From the NCBI GenBank assembly GCA_002189035.1, contig NEEC01000019.1:1736001-1800000 (forward strand): a stretch of 64,000 nucleotides of DNA, written 5' to 3'. Numbering within the stretch: position 1 is the stretch's first letter; each line of letters begins with the position of its first letter. Positions 1 through 11,726 of the stretch are shown piece after piece. The DNA is from Utricularia gibba (taxonomy: Eukaryota > Streptophyta > Magnoliopsida > Lamiales > Lentibulariaceae). The notes below the pieces were generated by a model, which was given only the letters and a program-made list of their open reading frames with translations, was not told the DNA's origin and ran no database searches. The position numbers and the translations under genes are program-made.

Positions 1-107
1 TGTACCCATTAAATGCGCATACAGCATCAATGTGATATCACTTGTACTATTTTATGAACGGTTAAAACTACTGATTGACTGCAAGTTTTGATCCATTTTC
101 TAATGAG

Positions 108-253
108 TTTGGGGAGACATGTTTCACTTGGGAAGCAGTGTGGCAGGCGGGGTTTCTGCTGCGCATATGAGGGAGTTTCTCTTCTATGAAGATCTGCTCA
201 GGAAGATCCAGATCCATACTCCTGATCTGTTTAGCTGGTACCGAAAAATATGA
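108..253 (+). CDS. Possible 3'-terminal exon of an unrecognised protein (partial)
   Basis: After a possible acceptor AG at 106-107 a reading frame runs to a TGA at 251-253. It encodes about 47 residues, including the stretch AAHMREFLFYEDLLRK and ending in DLFSWYRKI. The composition is protein-like and the codons are GC-richer than the DNA after 260, so I take it as the end of a gene that begins left of the window. I do not recognise the family. The same frame has a TGA just upstream of the proposed acceptor, which fits an exon start but is weak support. It could also be a chance open frame. Confidence 0.3.
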
Positions 254-1310
254 AGATATTCATTAAATAATGATTCTTTTTTTCTCAGTATTTCCAAAAT
301 GGGTGTGGCCCAAATCATGTAAATGGGATTCGAAAGCCCTGAAATTATCCCAATTAAAGCAGCCCATGATAAGGCCCAAATGTTAACTAAAAATTACATA
401 TTTCATTTAGTGTTTTATAATCATGAATTCAATCTAAACATATGCCTATAATGTTTAATTTATTTAAAAAATAATTTGTTTCTTTAAATTTAAAACATAA
501 TTGAAAATTGCTATTCCGACAACTCATTATAAAAAAATATTCAGTTGAAATCTATAATTAAATTAAAAAATTAATTCAATCTATTTTTGAAACACCTTCT
601 CTGTTATCTGTGGTCCCAAGAAGCCGAATGATTTAAATATATCATTGTTTACTAATAATAATAATAAAAGGGATACAATTTCTAAAAAGAAATTGCATTA
701 TGATGAATGGTGGAGATTTGAGATGACAAAGCGAAGTGACTACTCAAAGGACAAGTTTGGAATTGTGAAGAGACAGAGATAGAGGGCGAGGGCCCCTTTT
801 AAAACAAGTTTCTCTCCAAATCGATGAAAATCAATTTTTTACGTTAAAAAAAGTTAAAAAAAAATCATTATTTTCCCTTTTTTATATAAATTTTACCTAG
901 AAAAAAATGTAAGAAAAAGAAAGTATTTTATGATTAAAAATAACACGATTAGATTTTTTTTTTCCTGGGGAAGGACAAGCAGCATGTGAATAAAGGGTTC
1001 TTGTTGATTTCGTGCAGACTTGTCTTCATGGTACGCTTTCTTTTCAATGTCCCTTCGCACTGTAGAAATAGGTTAGGTTTTCATGACATGTCTTCTTTCT
1101 CGTGTTTCATTTGTAATCCTTTTTTGGGCTCTCTTCCAATTGTACAATTACCAGACTTTGTACATAAACTCATTTAGGAAAAAGATACATGAACTTGTTT
1201 ACATTTTCATTTGAATTTTCGAGCATCCCTACTTGTTTTTTCATGTATTTTGCTGTGTTTGCAATTTCTAACCCATCAAACTTTGAAATTACAGCCGCCT
1301 GCTGGCTCCC
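254..1310. other. Intergenic, AT-rich; upstream region of MIR319
   Basis: No supported gene. The DNA is A/T rich with short homopolymers and an ATAATAATAATAA run near 655-668. Short open frames at 986-1177 and from 1189 start at GTG codons or overlap the miRNA hairpin and look like chance. The right end should contain the MIR319 promoter. Confidence 0.5.
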
Positions 1311-1313
1311 CTG

Positions 1314-1321
1314 TATATATA
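1314..1321 (+). promoter_or_regulatory. Candidate TATA box of MIR319
   Basis: TATATATA lies about 84 bp before the start of the miRNA star arm, so transcription could start near 1345-1350, just upstream of the hairpin. The placement is plausible for a plant MIR gene, but the motif is common in this AT-rich DNA and there is no transcript evidence. Confidence 0.35.
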
Positions 1322-1399
1322 CAGCCCTTCTGGTTCAATGTTCCCATGCTCCAGAAGTTGGGACTGGCTGCTTTCTTGTGATGTTTGGTGTCAATAAGG

Positions 1400-1590
1400 A
1401 AGGGAGGGAGCTTCCTCCAGTCCAGTCCATGGCAGCTCGAGGCTGAATACCCAGCTGCCGACTCGTCGGTTCGTGAGCTCGTTTGCAGTAACCAGCTCGA
1501 TGCAAATGGGGTTTCGATCCAATGATGCGGGAGCTGCGTTGAGTTTCCTCTGTCGCGTCTTGGACTGAAGGGAGCTCCCTCAGCTTCTAC
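1400..1590 (+). ncRNA. MIR319: MIR319 precursor hairpin
   Basis: The stem-loop of a miR319 gene. The 5' arm (1405-1425) pairs with the mature sequence on the 3' arm (1560-1580): 18 of 21 positions are Watson-Crick, two are G:U and one is a mismatch. Pairing continues toward the loop, for example GCAGCTC at 1432-1438 with GAGCTGC at 1531-1537, as expected for the long MIR319 stem that is processed from the loop. The fragments CCGACTCG near 1458 and AATGATGCGG at 1521-1530 are also typical of MIR319 precursors. miR319 guides cleavage of class II TCP transcription factor mRNAs and so controls leaf growth, petal development and jasmonate synthesis. It is expected to be a Pol II transcript; its ends are not defined here. 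Confidence 0.93.
1560..1580 (+). ncRNA. miR319: Mature miR319 (miR319a/b type)
   Basis: A 21-nt sequence beginning TTGGACTGAAGG and ending AGCTCCCT, identical to the conserved miR319a/b form. It differs from miR159, which begins TTTGGATTG. The star strand corresponds to 1405-1425 (AGGGAGCTTCC at its 5' end). Confidence 0.95.
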
Positions 1591-1948
1591 TTCATCTGTT
1601 TCCCCTTTGCATTGCTAGTTTTGTTTCTCAATCAAGCAAATATACTCATGCAGCTCCATCCAACTTGATCTGCACGTGCCAAGATGGTGACATGCTTGAA
1701 AATGGTAGGGTTATGGTTCCTTGCGGCTCAATTTGGCTGATCTATTCTTCGTACAATGCACAAACACACACTAGAAAACAGGCTTCGCATTCCCCCACGT
1801 GATGGGAATGTAAAGACAATTTTTTACATCCTTAAAATAAAGTTTTAAAGAAAAGAAAGCGAGCAAAACCCTGCCCTAATACTAACTGTTATTTTCGAAC
1901 CTTCTGTATAAACAATGCGATCATGGGGTGATTCAAGAGATGATGGTT
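1591..1948. other. Intergenic between MIR319 and the FLA gene
   Basis: No gene seen. It probably holds the 3' part of the MIR319 primary transcript and the 3' UTR of the fasciclin gene, which converge here. Confidence 0.4.
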
Positions 1949-2925
1949 TCAAGTTTCGAAGCTTGGAATGACTCCCCGGATGCCATGAATCGACAGCCAC
2001 TCGTTGACATACATGTCGGGGAATGCAACTTCAACTCCATTGATCAGCAGAGCATCGCGATTGTCGTCTCTCGATACCTCCAAATCCAGTCCATTGAGGT
2101 TCTTTGAGATTACTGCGCCATTGTTCATCAGTTCGAGATCGCTCCATCTTGTCCTACACGGCGTCAAATGCCTCATGAACAGTGAACGATCCCTAGAAAA
2201 TCGCCTGAGAACTTCACTAATTCTTCATCAACTGGGGCGAAAACCGTCAGCCGTATCACGTCGTCTGTCAAACTTGCCGGATCAAGGAACCCCATCACTT
2301 GCAGATCAAGAAACGAGGCCATGATCGCGTACCCTCTTGACTTTAGAACCCGAGAAGCCTCTTCGAACTGGGAGACTCTCTGAACGACTTCGCCGCAGGG
2401 GAAGCTCGGGGCAGGGGTGGAGGAGTTTCTTTTATTTATCACCAGGGTGAAATTCACATCGAAGAAATCATGGATTCCGTAGACGATGACAAACCCGTCG
2501 TCGAAGATCGGGGATTCCGATACCCTAACGTTGTCGATCGAAACCGTATCGAGTCCGTTGGATGTCACGATGAGATGGCCGGAGTTCGAGAGAGATCGGA
2601 TGGTTGAGGAGTAAGGCAGGGAAACGAGTGACGTCTGAGATAGGAAAATCGGGGACAAATGTAGCAGGAGATGATCCTCCGACGGCTGTCCAGAAGAGGA
2701 AAACGCCGTGTCCGGCGGGGAAAAGATGGTGAGCGTTGAATTATTACCCAATGGCAGGGTATCGGAGATAAGTTGGAGGGTGAGCGACATCGCCGTGAAC
2801 CCAGAATTAGCTAGAGTTTCCACCGCCGAACGGAGAGATCCCCGTGAAGACGGGTGTGCGGCGGCGGAGAGAACGTAGAGAGTCGTCGCAATGCCGAGGC
2901 AGATCAGTCCTTGGAAAGATGGCAT
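1949..2925 (-). CDS. Fasciclin-like arabinogalactan protein (FLA19/20/21 type), frameshifted
   Basis: A secreted cell-wall protein with two fasciclin (FAS1) domains. The start is the ATG at 2925, which is followed at once by a hydrophobic signal peptide (GLICLGIATTLYVLSAAA); a longer start upstream would put charged residues before it. The first FAS1 domain contains LTIFSPPDTAF, and the second contains LTVFAPVDEEL, the conserved H1 motif. One frame ends at a TGA at 2173-2175; the rest of domain 2 (SLFMRHLTPCRTRWSDL to GVIPSFET) continues in another frame to 1949. Adding one base at the CCC at 2191-2193 (GGG in the sense strand) joins them into about 325 residues. The protein is compared with the non-GPI FLA19-21 group because I see no hydrophobic C-terminal tail. 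The family is reported to act in cell adhesion and wall assembly. The break is either a true mutation or a consensus error. Confidence 0.8.
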
Positions 2926-3227
2926 TGCTCTGCAACCCGCGGTCCTCTTTGGCGGGGTAAGCAACTCTTATTCAATTTAATAATTATTATTACATTTAAA
3001 ATCAGAAAAATGAGAAAAAGACAAGGCAAGCCACGCCCTAAAGTGAAGTAGATACCTAGTAGGAGGTGCATCTCTATTACAAACCTTTCTACTGAATGTG
3101 TATTAATTTTATTTCTTATAATATGTTTTTCATTTAATTTCACTTCATAATAATAAACCATAGCAGTGTGGGCCATGCCAAATCCCGGCTTCTTAAACCA
3201 TTCTTAAAAATTTAAAAATTTAAGGAG

Positions 3228-3444
3228 TATTATGGAAAATTTTTTATATCTATTTTTACTTTTTCAAAATTATTTTTAAAAAGTAAAAGTAAATTGTTTA
3301 TTAATTTTATAAAAATAAAATTTGTATTATAATTTTCAAATTATTTTTGATAGAATTAATTTTACAATTAATAATATTATTAAACAAAATTATTTTTACT
3401 TTTTGAAAAATAAAAATAAACTTTAAAAATTTCCCATAACAATG
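3228..3444. mobile_element. MITE-like element, family A, copy 1
   Basis: A roughly 217-bp AT-rich block whose ends are inverted copies of each other: TATTATGGAAAATTTTT at the left and, read on the other strand, TGTTATGGGAAATTTTT at the right, both followed by a TTTTTACTTTTT-type stretch. The same arrangement occurs at 14634-14865 and 63187-63416. No coding capacity. The target-site duplication is not clear. Confidence 0.55.
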
Positions 3445-4567
3445 ATTTATTTTATTATATCATAAATATTTCTTGGAAAATGTAGTCGGTTTTGGTTCCA
3501 ATTCCATGTGTTGTAGTCAATCTATCAAGACGAATAATAATACATAAATATTTGAAATTAAAATAATCAAATGTATGATAAATTATAAATCATAATTAAT
3601 CAAATTAGATTTAATTTCTGTAATATTATTTATATTTATTATGTAGTTAGGTTTACATATGTTTGTACTATTCATCAGGGTATTTTTAATTTCAACATAA
3701 TCTGATTAAAATCGATTGTAAAGCGAACCGTACGGTTCCTCTTGTACCAGTTTTTCTATAATTTCTTTATAAATTTAAATATTTGTTTCTTATCATTTAT
3801 TTGAGATTATGACGTAATTGAAAGAAAGCCGTCAGTGCACGTGAATAGAGATAATTAAACAAATTAGTTTTTTTCACATTAATATTATTAAATTATTGTC
3901 ATTTATTGAGACATATATGGTAGGGTGTTGGTAGGTGAGATGCGCTGTTCGGGAGATCGGTAGGAGAGGTAGTTGGAGGTCAAGAAACATAATAAATATT
4001 TTTTTAATAAAGTATAAACAAATTGCATACAATAGGATGTATATATTTAATTATAATTCAAAAATCGAAATTAATTTGATTTACGAAGTAAAAAAATTCC
4101 AAAATTTACCAAAATTATAATGGAAGTATCGATTAAGACTGAAAAAAATATTTCGATCGAATTTTAAGATTATAGATCAAATTGTATCTAAATTGAGTTT
4201 ATAATTAAAATGATTGATCAAAATTTTCTTATAATTTCGAACATTCACCTGAAATTTCATATTTTGGTCCAAATCTATAACATGGAATTTTTCAAATCTC
4301 AACCGGGATCTAGCCGTACATCTTCTTTAATCTTTTGGGGGCCAGGAGGTGTAGGATAGATGGGTGGCCGATGATTTGGGAATAACTCCTCCGGTCGGAT
4401 GTTACGACAGGTCTCCTCTTCCATCCGCCAGTCAAGGAACCCCAAAAGTGTGTATCAAGAAACGAAGGCTGTCTGGTGGAATAGCTTTGTGCTGCTGAAA
4501 TACGTGTTTGGTGGATTGTCACAACTAAATCCATATTCGCCAAGGTCTGGGGTAAGCCAAATGACCA

Positions 4568-4741
4568 TGTTGAAATTTAAGATTCGATGAATCATACAAA
4601 TGTAGACGTGAAATTTAATTATACAATAAACATAAATTATAATAGAAAAAATTAAAATCAATCGAATAATTGTGATATGTAGTTTTTATATATTTTACTA
4701 TTCTAATTTTATTTTAGGATATGATAGTGTGTATTGTAACC
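4568..4741. repeat. Dispersed about 175-bp repeat, family B (representative copy)
   Basis: Begins ATGTTGAAATTTAAGATTC, contains GAAATTTAATTATACAATA and TAGAAAAAATTAAAATC, and ends near GATAGTGTGTATTGTAAC. Diverged relatives occur near 6610-6785, 8692-8822, 9590-9745, 9845-10010, 34125-34385 and 35768-35942. It is noncoding and of unknown class. Confidence 0.5.
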
Positions 4742-7463
4742 TTTTGTGTTGCCTAGCATTTTCTTTAAGAAAAAGAAAAACGGATGTATTTCCATGGTGA
4801 AGCACCCACCCACCTACTCTGAGGGCTCACAGCTTCTCTATTTCTATATGATGCCCCTTTCGTCACTTAGAGAACCTCATTGGGAGGGCACCTCCTCTCC
4901 ATGCCGCCACACGATTGCTTTTTCTATCTTTTCCTTCCTTATCATCATCTTCTACCAGCCCTGGGAAAGGAAAAGGAAAGCTTCTTGTTTGCTTGATAAT
5001 CTTTTGGGAGTAGCCCCGATCGACGATCGCGATCATGGATCTGGGAATAAGGTCTGTGGTTTCTGTGCGGGGCTTGCCGAGTGAGCAGTCTGGTTTGTAG
5101 ATAAACCTTTGTTTCGTTGTCTGTTCGACCTGATTATGGAGATCTTTGCTTTTCAACGAAAACTCTCTGTTACCCTCTTCTGATCAAGTTGTCTCCCAAA
5201 AGCTATTCTCATCATCTAGGTTTTTGATCTTTTGGCCTACTGCGATTTCAAAGTTTTACAATTTTCTCCATAGTAGTGAGGTCGGCACGACAACGAATCT
5301 AAGGTAAGACAAGCCGAGGACTGCTGGCTTGCTGAGTCATGGCATGGAAACCATTACCAGGAACCGTACACTGGAAGCACATATCTTGAAGAAGCTCCTT
5401 CTTGAAACCATTCATTGGCATCAGTTTTAGATTCCACACACACACAAAAAACTTTTTAAACCATGTTTCAAAGCAATCCCACCTTCTTCTTCTTCTTCCT
5501 TTTTTTTTTTTCTTGCAGTGAAGAACATCTTGAAGAGGCTGGGAGCTCGATCATCGATCGCCGTAAAGAAACTTCTTTGGTCACAGAAGATAGAAGAAAG
5601 AAGTTTGGCCTCTTAAAAGACATTCCCAGATCGTTGTTCGATGATTAAGAGAAACTTTCAAGACCAAGGAAATGTCTGTTCGCTCATTAGGGCAAGTTTA
5701 AACGATGCTCGAAAGCTTTCCTTTACATTCAATTATACGATAATTGTGTCTTGAACCAAACTCATACTTAACAAAAAGATATCATCATTAATCTTGGAGT
5801 GACAATAACAATGAATACTGAAGCAACGGTATGAAACTCCATGAGATACTTGCCAAGTTACACAACGCGTAGATGAGTCTCTAAATCTTGAGAACAAGTT
5901 GGTCCAGGATAACCTTGATCTTGTACTCGTGTAACAAACAAGAGTCCTTTTTGCTGTCAAAACAGATAAGTTTCCTCTGCTCTCAATCGGTTTGCCTTCT
6001 GTCTGAATCAGGCCTTCCCGCTTGCTAAAAACATTCACTTCATCCCACCAATTAGTTTCAAAGTGTATCTATCCATTCTGCTCATACGAACTGGTTTAGT
6101 TTCTGCAGAACTCCATCCTCGAATTCCCGTGTCTGTGCTTAGGCACCGAAAAAGGAACAAGGGTCTGTAATTGCATTGATCCACACGACGGCATTCAAGA
6201 GCAGGACGTGTGATCTGTTGATCCACACGATGCAATTGACATGCGACAGCATGTTCAGAAACCTCGAGCGGCGAGTATTGTCCTTTTACCTATTCACGAC
6301 AAGCCTTGTCCTGTCACTACCGCAATGGTGCTAGAAAGTTTCTCAAACCTTTTCTCCAAGTGGGGTGAGTAAATACAAATGCAAATTCCCGGAGTACCCT
6401 TTTCTTGCGAAAGTTAGCATGGGAAAAATAAAAGAAAAAAAGTAATTCAAAGATTTATATTGATTTTAAATTACATTTAAGATTTTAAAAAATACTTTCC
6501 TTTCACTTGTCTTTTCCTAAACATGGATAACATATTTAAAATTATCGTGATTTAAAAACTAAACTATTCGTTTGAAATAAATTTATCATCAATATATATT
6601 CAAAGTTACTACATTATGTTGAAATTATCAATCAAATGTATTGGACGAATATGCGTAAAGTTTTATTATATAATAAAAGTAAATTATATTAGAAAAAATT
6701 AGATTCAATATAATTTATAATTTTTTATGTATTTAATCTTTTCATTTTAATTTTTTCGTTGTGATATTGTTTTTGTCTAATACCATTATTCAACATAACA
6801 TAGTATGGAACTTGAAAGTATAACAAGAGGATTTAACATAAATTATGTTGCATTTATTTCGTAAGTTTCAATATTAAATAAATTAGAGATTGAAAGGGTT
6901 CTATTTAATTCTATGGGAGGCTTATTTAAACCTACATCTACCATTATTTACCTAATAATATATATTTTTACATCATATTACAATTTAAAAAAACTAATTC
7001 AATTACATTTTTTAATTAAATATAATAAATCAAATCAAACACTTACTATGTAGTAAGTCGTACCAATTTGTTTAGTCTCTACTGCGTTTTATGATTGACA
7101 TAATTGGAATAAAAAATGTTTAATATTGTTAATATTTATTTCGGGAAAGCAACTTAATGTTTTAAAGATAATATTAAAAGTTAAAATATTTTTTTTAATA
7201 AAAGCTATGTAATTGCTTATTTTATTTATATTTTTTTTATGAAAATAGTTATCAAATTTATTAAAACCATATTTTTATTAGCCACATACTTCTACATATT
7301 TCGAGAAAGTCACCCTTAGATAGTATGGGCAGCGAAGGTTCCAGATTTTCGGTCGTGGCATCCTCTGTTGCACGCCGCTTTCATAATATATATGGCTGTG
7401 CTTCCCCACTTTCGACGTCAATCAATGGTAGCGTTTCTGGGAGTATTTCTCGCTGAATCTGAA

Positions 7464-8148
7464 ATGGGTATTTCAAGATTGGGGAGTGGGAGGTCGCCGA
7501 CCCATTACAGCGTTCTTGGGCTGAACTCCAGCGCCTCCGATCATGAAATACGTCGCGCTTATCGACATCTCGCTAAGGTACTACATTTGTTGATCTGGTA
7601 ACTTAATCCGGGTTACGAAGTTGTGATTCTGAGAGTTGGTGAATTATCGCGCAGCAATGGCACCCGGATAAATGGACTAGAACCCCACGCCGGCTTGTTG
7701 AAGCGAAGCACAAGTTTCAGCAGATACAAGAAGCGTATTCGGTGCTTTCAGATAAGAAAAAGCGGTTGTTGTACGATACGGGGCTATATGATCAGAATGA
7801 TGAAGAAGATGAGGTATATTGGCACATTCCTCTTGTGAAAAGTGGATTTAAAGGAGAGGTTTCTACTTTCTAGAGTGTTGAATTGATGGTGTTTTGTAGT
7901 CCACGTTTCAGGGATTTGCTGATTTTGTTGAAGAAATGGTATCTCTTGTTAAGAAGGAGAAGCGGAGTTACAGTCTGCATGAACTACAGAGCATGTTCTG
8001 TGAAATGGCCGAAAGTTTTGAAGCTTCTTCGAATTTGGAGATGCCAAACACCTTTCAAAAGCCATCTCCAGATTCCCACGAGGTGTTTAGTCCTTTGGAT
8101 GCTGCGGAAACGATGCCGCACAACGCGCAACCGGGCCTTATTCTTTGA
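7464..8148 (+). CDS. Short J-domain (DnaJ-like) co-chaperone, 169 aa
   Basis: Three coding exons: 7464-7577, 7655-7813 and 7912-8148, with GT-AG introns of 77 and 98 bp. The J-domain occupies about residues 12-80: [20 protein letters not shown] (helices I-II), the diagnostic HPD tripeptide in QWHPDKW at the exon 1/2 junction, then [26 protein letters not shown] (helix III-IV). The C-terminal part begins with [13 protein letters not shown] and ends QPGLIL, resembling the small plant J-proteins with a short acidic tail such as the At1g56300 group. J-proteins stimulate the ATPase of Hsp70; no targeting signal or membrane segment is visible, so it is probably cytosolic or nuclear. The ATG at 7464 was chosen because it places MGISRLGSG just before the domain; upstream in-frame ATGs exist. 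Confidence 0.88.
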
Positions 8149-11100
8149 GTTCCAGGATGCATGAGCACGATCCCTTCGAATAAATCACTGTACCGCATCC
8201 CCCCTGGTAGTCACAGTACAGATAAGACTGAGAGCCTCCGGGAACCAGTCGCACACCGTGTGTTCCGAAGAGTTGGGCTGTAAGACTGGGCTGTGTGTTG
8301 GCATAACGAGGCGCACAACAGCAAAAGGGGTGGGTGGCGGGCACACTCAGACAAGCAGAAAAGGGCGCTATCTCCTTCAATGACAACATCCGGAGAGATT
8401 TGTGGACGAGAAGAAGCCTGGGCCCTGGGAACGCCGACGTTTCCGCTGATAGCGACGGGTGGAAATGCCGATTCCGCATTATTTGGGCCTACCACTTAGA
8501 AGCCCATCAACATGTGAACCGCATGGCCCATCCCACTCATTTCATTTGCACATCAGCACTCCCCCCAGTCCCCAGGCCTTTGCCTCCATTTACATATTTT
8601 TACAGAGTATTTTATGAATGGTGGATTGATTGTTCTCTAAGTACGATTGTTTCTATCTAGTTGGTATTTAAACACAAAGGGAGTTACTTCATGTTGAAAT
8701 TAAAGATAGAACAAGTATAATAAAACATATGTAACATTAGAAAACATTAAGTTTAATTGATAATTCGTAATTTGTAATTTTTTTTATATATTTCGTTATT
8801 TTATTTTTAAATTTCAATACAAATTTTTTTATTCTAATTCTTCAAAGAGTACATGATCTCTGAATCCAACTATGCCTAAACTTTGTGTGAAGGTGGAGTT
8901 ATAAATAGGAAGTGTAGTTGGTTTGCTTCTCTATGTTTGACGCGTTATTTTGGAATCCTTTTAAAAAAATATCTATTTTGTATTTCTCTATCACATATTA
9001 AATATAAAAAATTACACATAGGATGCATACTTTTATCACACAATCATTTGACAGTAATTATTTTTCAAATCACCCGTTATTTTGATTATCTTTTCCGTCC
9101 ATGTAAAATCCTGATGATACGTTAGTGGAGGAGTAGATTCTTTCTGCTACAAGATGTTGCGAACGTAGGTGTCTGAGGATTAATGGCTGTCTAATTCATG
9201 CATTAACTACTGATGGTCCAAACCCCATATGCATGCGAGAGAGAGAGAGAGAGAGAAACTGTACACGCACGCTAGATAACACAATTAAATACAGTTGTTG
9301 GGACATGAGAGAAGAAGAAGAAGAACAAGGAACATGGGGATGGGCCAATTGCAAAGGAGCAGACAATAATAATAATACTACATCAGAATTGTTTGGCAAT
9401 CGCAACCATGTCCTTCGATGTCGCTGGACCACGATCATCAATGAATGATGATGCCATATGCTTCAAAGTCGGGTAATTTACTCAGTGATCGTGCTACCAC
9501 CAAGGAAAGGAATTACAGACGAGCAGGCGGCGGGTGTGAATCCGGATCCATTGCCACGCAAGTCACACTCCTCACCCTCGACGGGTATGTTTAGAACATA
9601 CAAAATTTATATAATCAAGTATATAAAAAATTACAAATTATTAATAATCGGTTAAACATAATTTTTTTAATGTAATTTATATTTTTTATATACTTAGGTT
9701 TTATATGTACGTTCACCAAAACCATTAGATCTTGGATTTTAACATAATATTAGAAGGTATCAAATAATAATTCAAGTACTACCTATAATTATAAAAAAAA
9801 ACATAAGTTTTAAATGAATCGAACACTAATATGACTTGAGAATAGGTGTTAGAATATACAATACCATATTGGGATATAAAACTGAAATAGTAATTATATA
9901 AAAATTATAAATCATTAATAATTAATTGAATCTATTTTTTAATGTGATTAATATTTTTTTGTACTTAAATTTTATGTGTGTACTCAACCTACGTATCTAA
10001 TCTTGAATTTGAACAAGTATACCATTTCTTATGTGGATTCTCCCCTCCTCACTTTTCTCAACACATAAGACACCTACCAATGCCTTTCATCGATGAATAG
10101 TTTCGAGATTGCCCTGTAAAAAGGCGGATTCTTGGCATTCCCGTGACACTCTGAAAACAAGAAAAGGAATCACATGAAGAAGGTTAGTGTGGTGATGTGG
10201 GGGTGGGCGAAGGGCCATGACATGCGTCCCGGCGGGTCGGCGAGGGATGAGTTAAAGTCAGCGGGTGGGGGGCCATCCCCATGTATGCATGAGCCTGTCC
10301 CCATGTGTCTCCTCCATCATACCCACATGCATTGCATCTCCCTTACCTCTCTTGTACTTTATCTGTTTTTTTTTTTTTTTTTTACTTTTTTCTATATTTA
10401 AATGATCTGAAAAATATTTTATTTAGATTGTATGCATTACCTTCACCGCTCTCTTCTTCTTTTTTTTACATTCACAGTCAGCTGACGTAAACGTATGCCC
10501 ACATCATCCTTACTGGAAATTCCAAGGTTACCCCATTTACTCTCTTACCATTTCCATTAGGGGTGACATGGACTGGTATTTTTGCTGCAGAATGGGTATA
10601 CAACACAGAGTCGACCCCCCAAATGTTTCAGAAACACAACAATTTTTGCAGCAGAGGTTCAAAAATGTCAGCAGAAAGCGCTATGTTCTTGCACTGTTTG
10701 TTATTTCTATGTGATTGTTGTACATGACTAGTCGTACAGGCAACAGAAATGCTACTGTTTTCTGTAAAAACCCGTGAAAGATAAGGATTTCTCTGTAATC
10801 TTAAAAGTGATCTTGTGGGATGGTTCTGTAAGTGCCAGTAGAATCATTGTGTCGAGCTCAAAAGGCCTGGCAGATGCATATGGCCGAGACACAGAGAGGG
10901 ACCGGATCAGACCATCTTGTCTATTGAAAATGTTTCTAGAACCAAATTAATTGCACGGGTGCGTGAGAAAGGCGGATCAGTCTCACAACCCAACATCACT
11001 ATTATTTTCATTAACCCCCTAAAACTATCTTAAAAAAGCATACAAAGTTCGTAGATCGAGATGGGATACTGCAAGAGGGTTCAGTAATGCGTTTTTACTG

Positions 11101-11726
11101 CTCTTTTTTACCATAGAGAACAGAGAATCTTGAGAATTGGAAGCCCTGAAAAGCTCGTTACTTGCTTCGGCAGCAAAGTAACATGTAGGTGAACAGTCAT
11201 TCTTGGTCTTGCCTTTACTTTAAACTAAATACACTAAGCGGTAAAAAAAAAAAGCACAAAGTCAAGGCAAGGGAGATAAGTCTCTCTTTTCACACACAGA
11301 AAAATAACAACAGAAGCTACATTCAAGAGCTTGTTCTATGACATATTTTACACAAGTTGTGTTGCGCAGAGGGAATCACGTGAAAAACAACAGCAACTCA
11401 TGAGAAATATATCGAAGAACAAGCTCTCAATAGGATTATCATTCGGTACATTATTTCGGAACCCCAATAACTTCGACATCTATCTCCAACATAAGTTCAA
11501 CACCAGGATCAGGGAATCGATAATCGGAGCCAGTTGAGTATACGAGGATCTGGAAAATGTATGCATGCTTTTACTCCTCGAGATGGGTCTCTGAGTTTTT
11601 TGGCAAACCTTGTTATGCTCCGCCGTGAAAAGGCGTTTAACGGGGACTCGATCTACGTCAGGCCATTCGGACAAAAAGAATCATGGTACGCCGGTCGTCA
11701 CTGTTAATTCTGGTCTGTAGTAGTTC
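8149..11726. other. Intergenic between the J-protein and PIN genes
   Basis: No supported gene. The GC-richer segment at 8,149-8,500 is probably the 3' UTR of the J-protein gene. Beyond it are AT-rich DNA with family B repeat copies (8692-8822, 9590-9745, 9845-10010), a GA microsatellite at 9237-9257 and an 18-bp T run at 10366-10383. The segment 10,170-10,320 is G-rich but has no recognisable product. 11,330-11,700 is probably the PIN 3' UTR or spacer. Confidence 0.5.
9237..9257. repeat. GA dinucleotide microsatellite
   Basis: About ten GA units in a row, next to GCATGC. Confidence 0.9.

Larger units (their letters stand above)
2926..7463. other. Long intergenic region, mostly AT-rich
   Basis: About 4.5 kb without a gene I can support. 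From 3,000 to 4,750 and from 6,400 to 7,320 it is very AT-rich and holds a MITE copy (3228-3444) and dispersed-repeat copies (about 4568-4741 and 6610-6785), listed separately. The part at 4,790-6,360 has a more balanced composition with pyrimidine-rich tracts and could be transcribed. A 21-codon frame starts at 5035 (MDLGIRSVVSVRGLPSEQSG), but nothing in it matches a family I know. Confidence 0.5.

Noticed and set aside
1296-1320. A miR160-like string (CTGGCTCCCCTGTATA) upstream of MIR319
   Set aside because: It has an inserted base relative to miR160, no complementary arm within 150 bp, and overlaps the candidate TATA box; taken as chance.
1189-1446. An 85-codon plus-strand frame
   Set aside because: It runs into the MIR319 star arm and has no protein features; the hairpin explains the sequence conservation better.
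2173-2200. An intron to explain the FLA frame break
   Set aside because: There is no GT-AG pair that joins the two frames without losing conserved residues; a one-base difference is enough.
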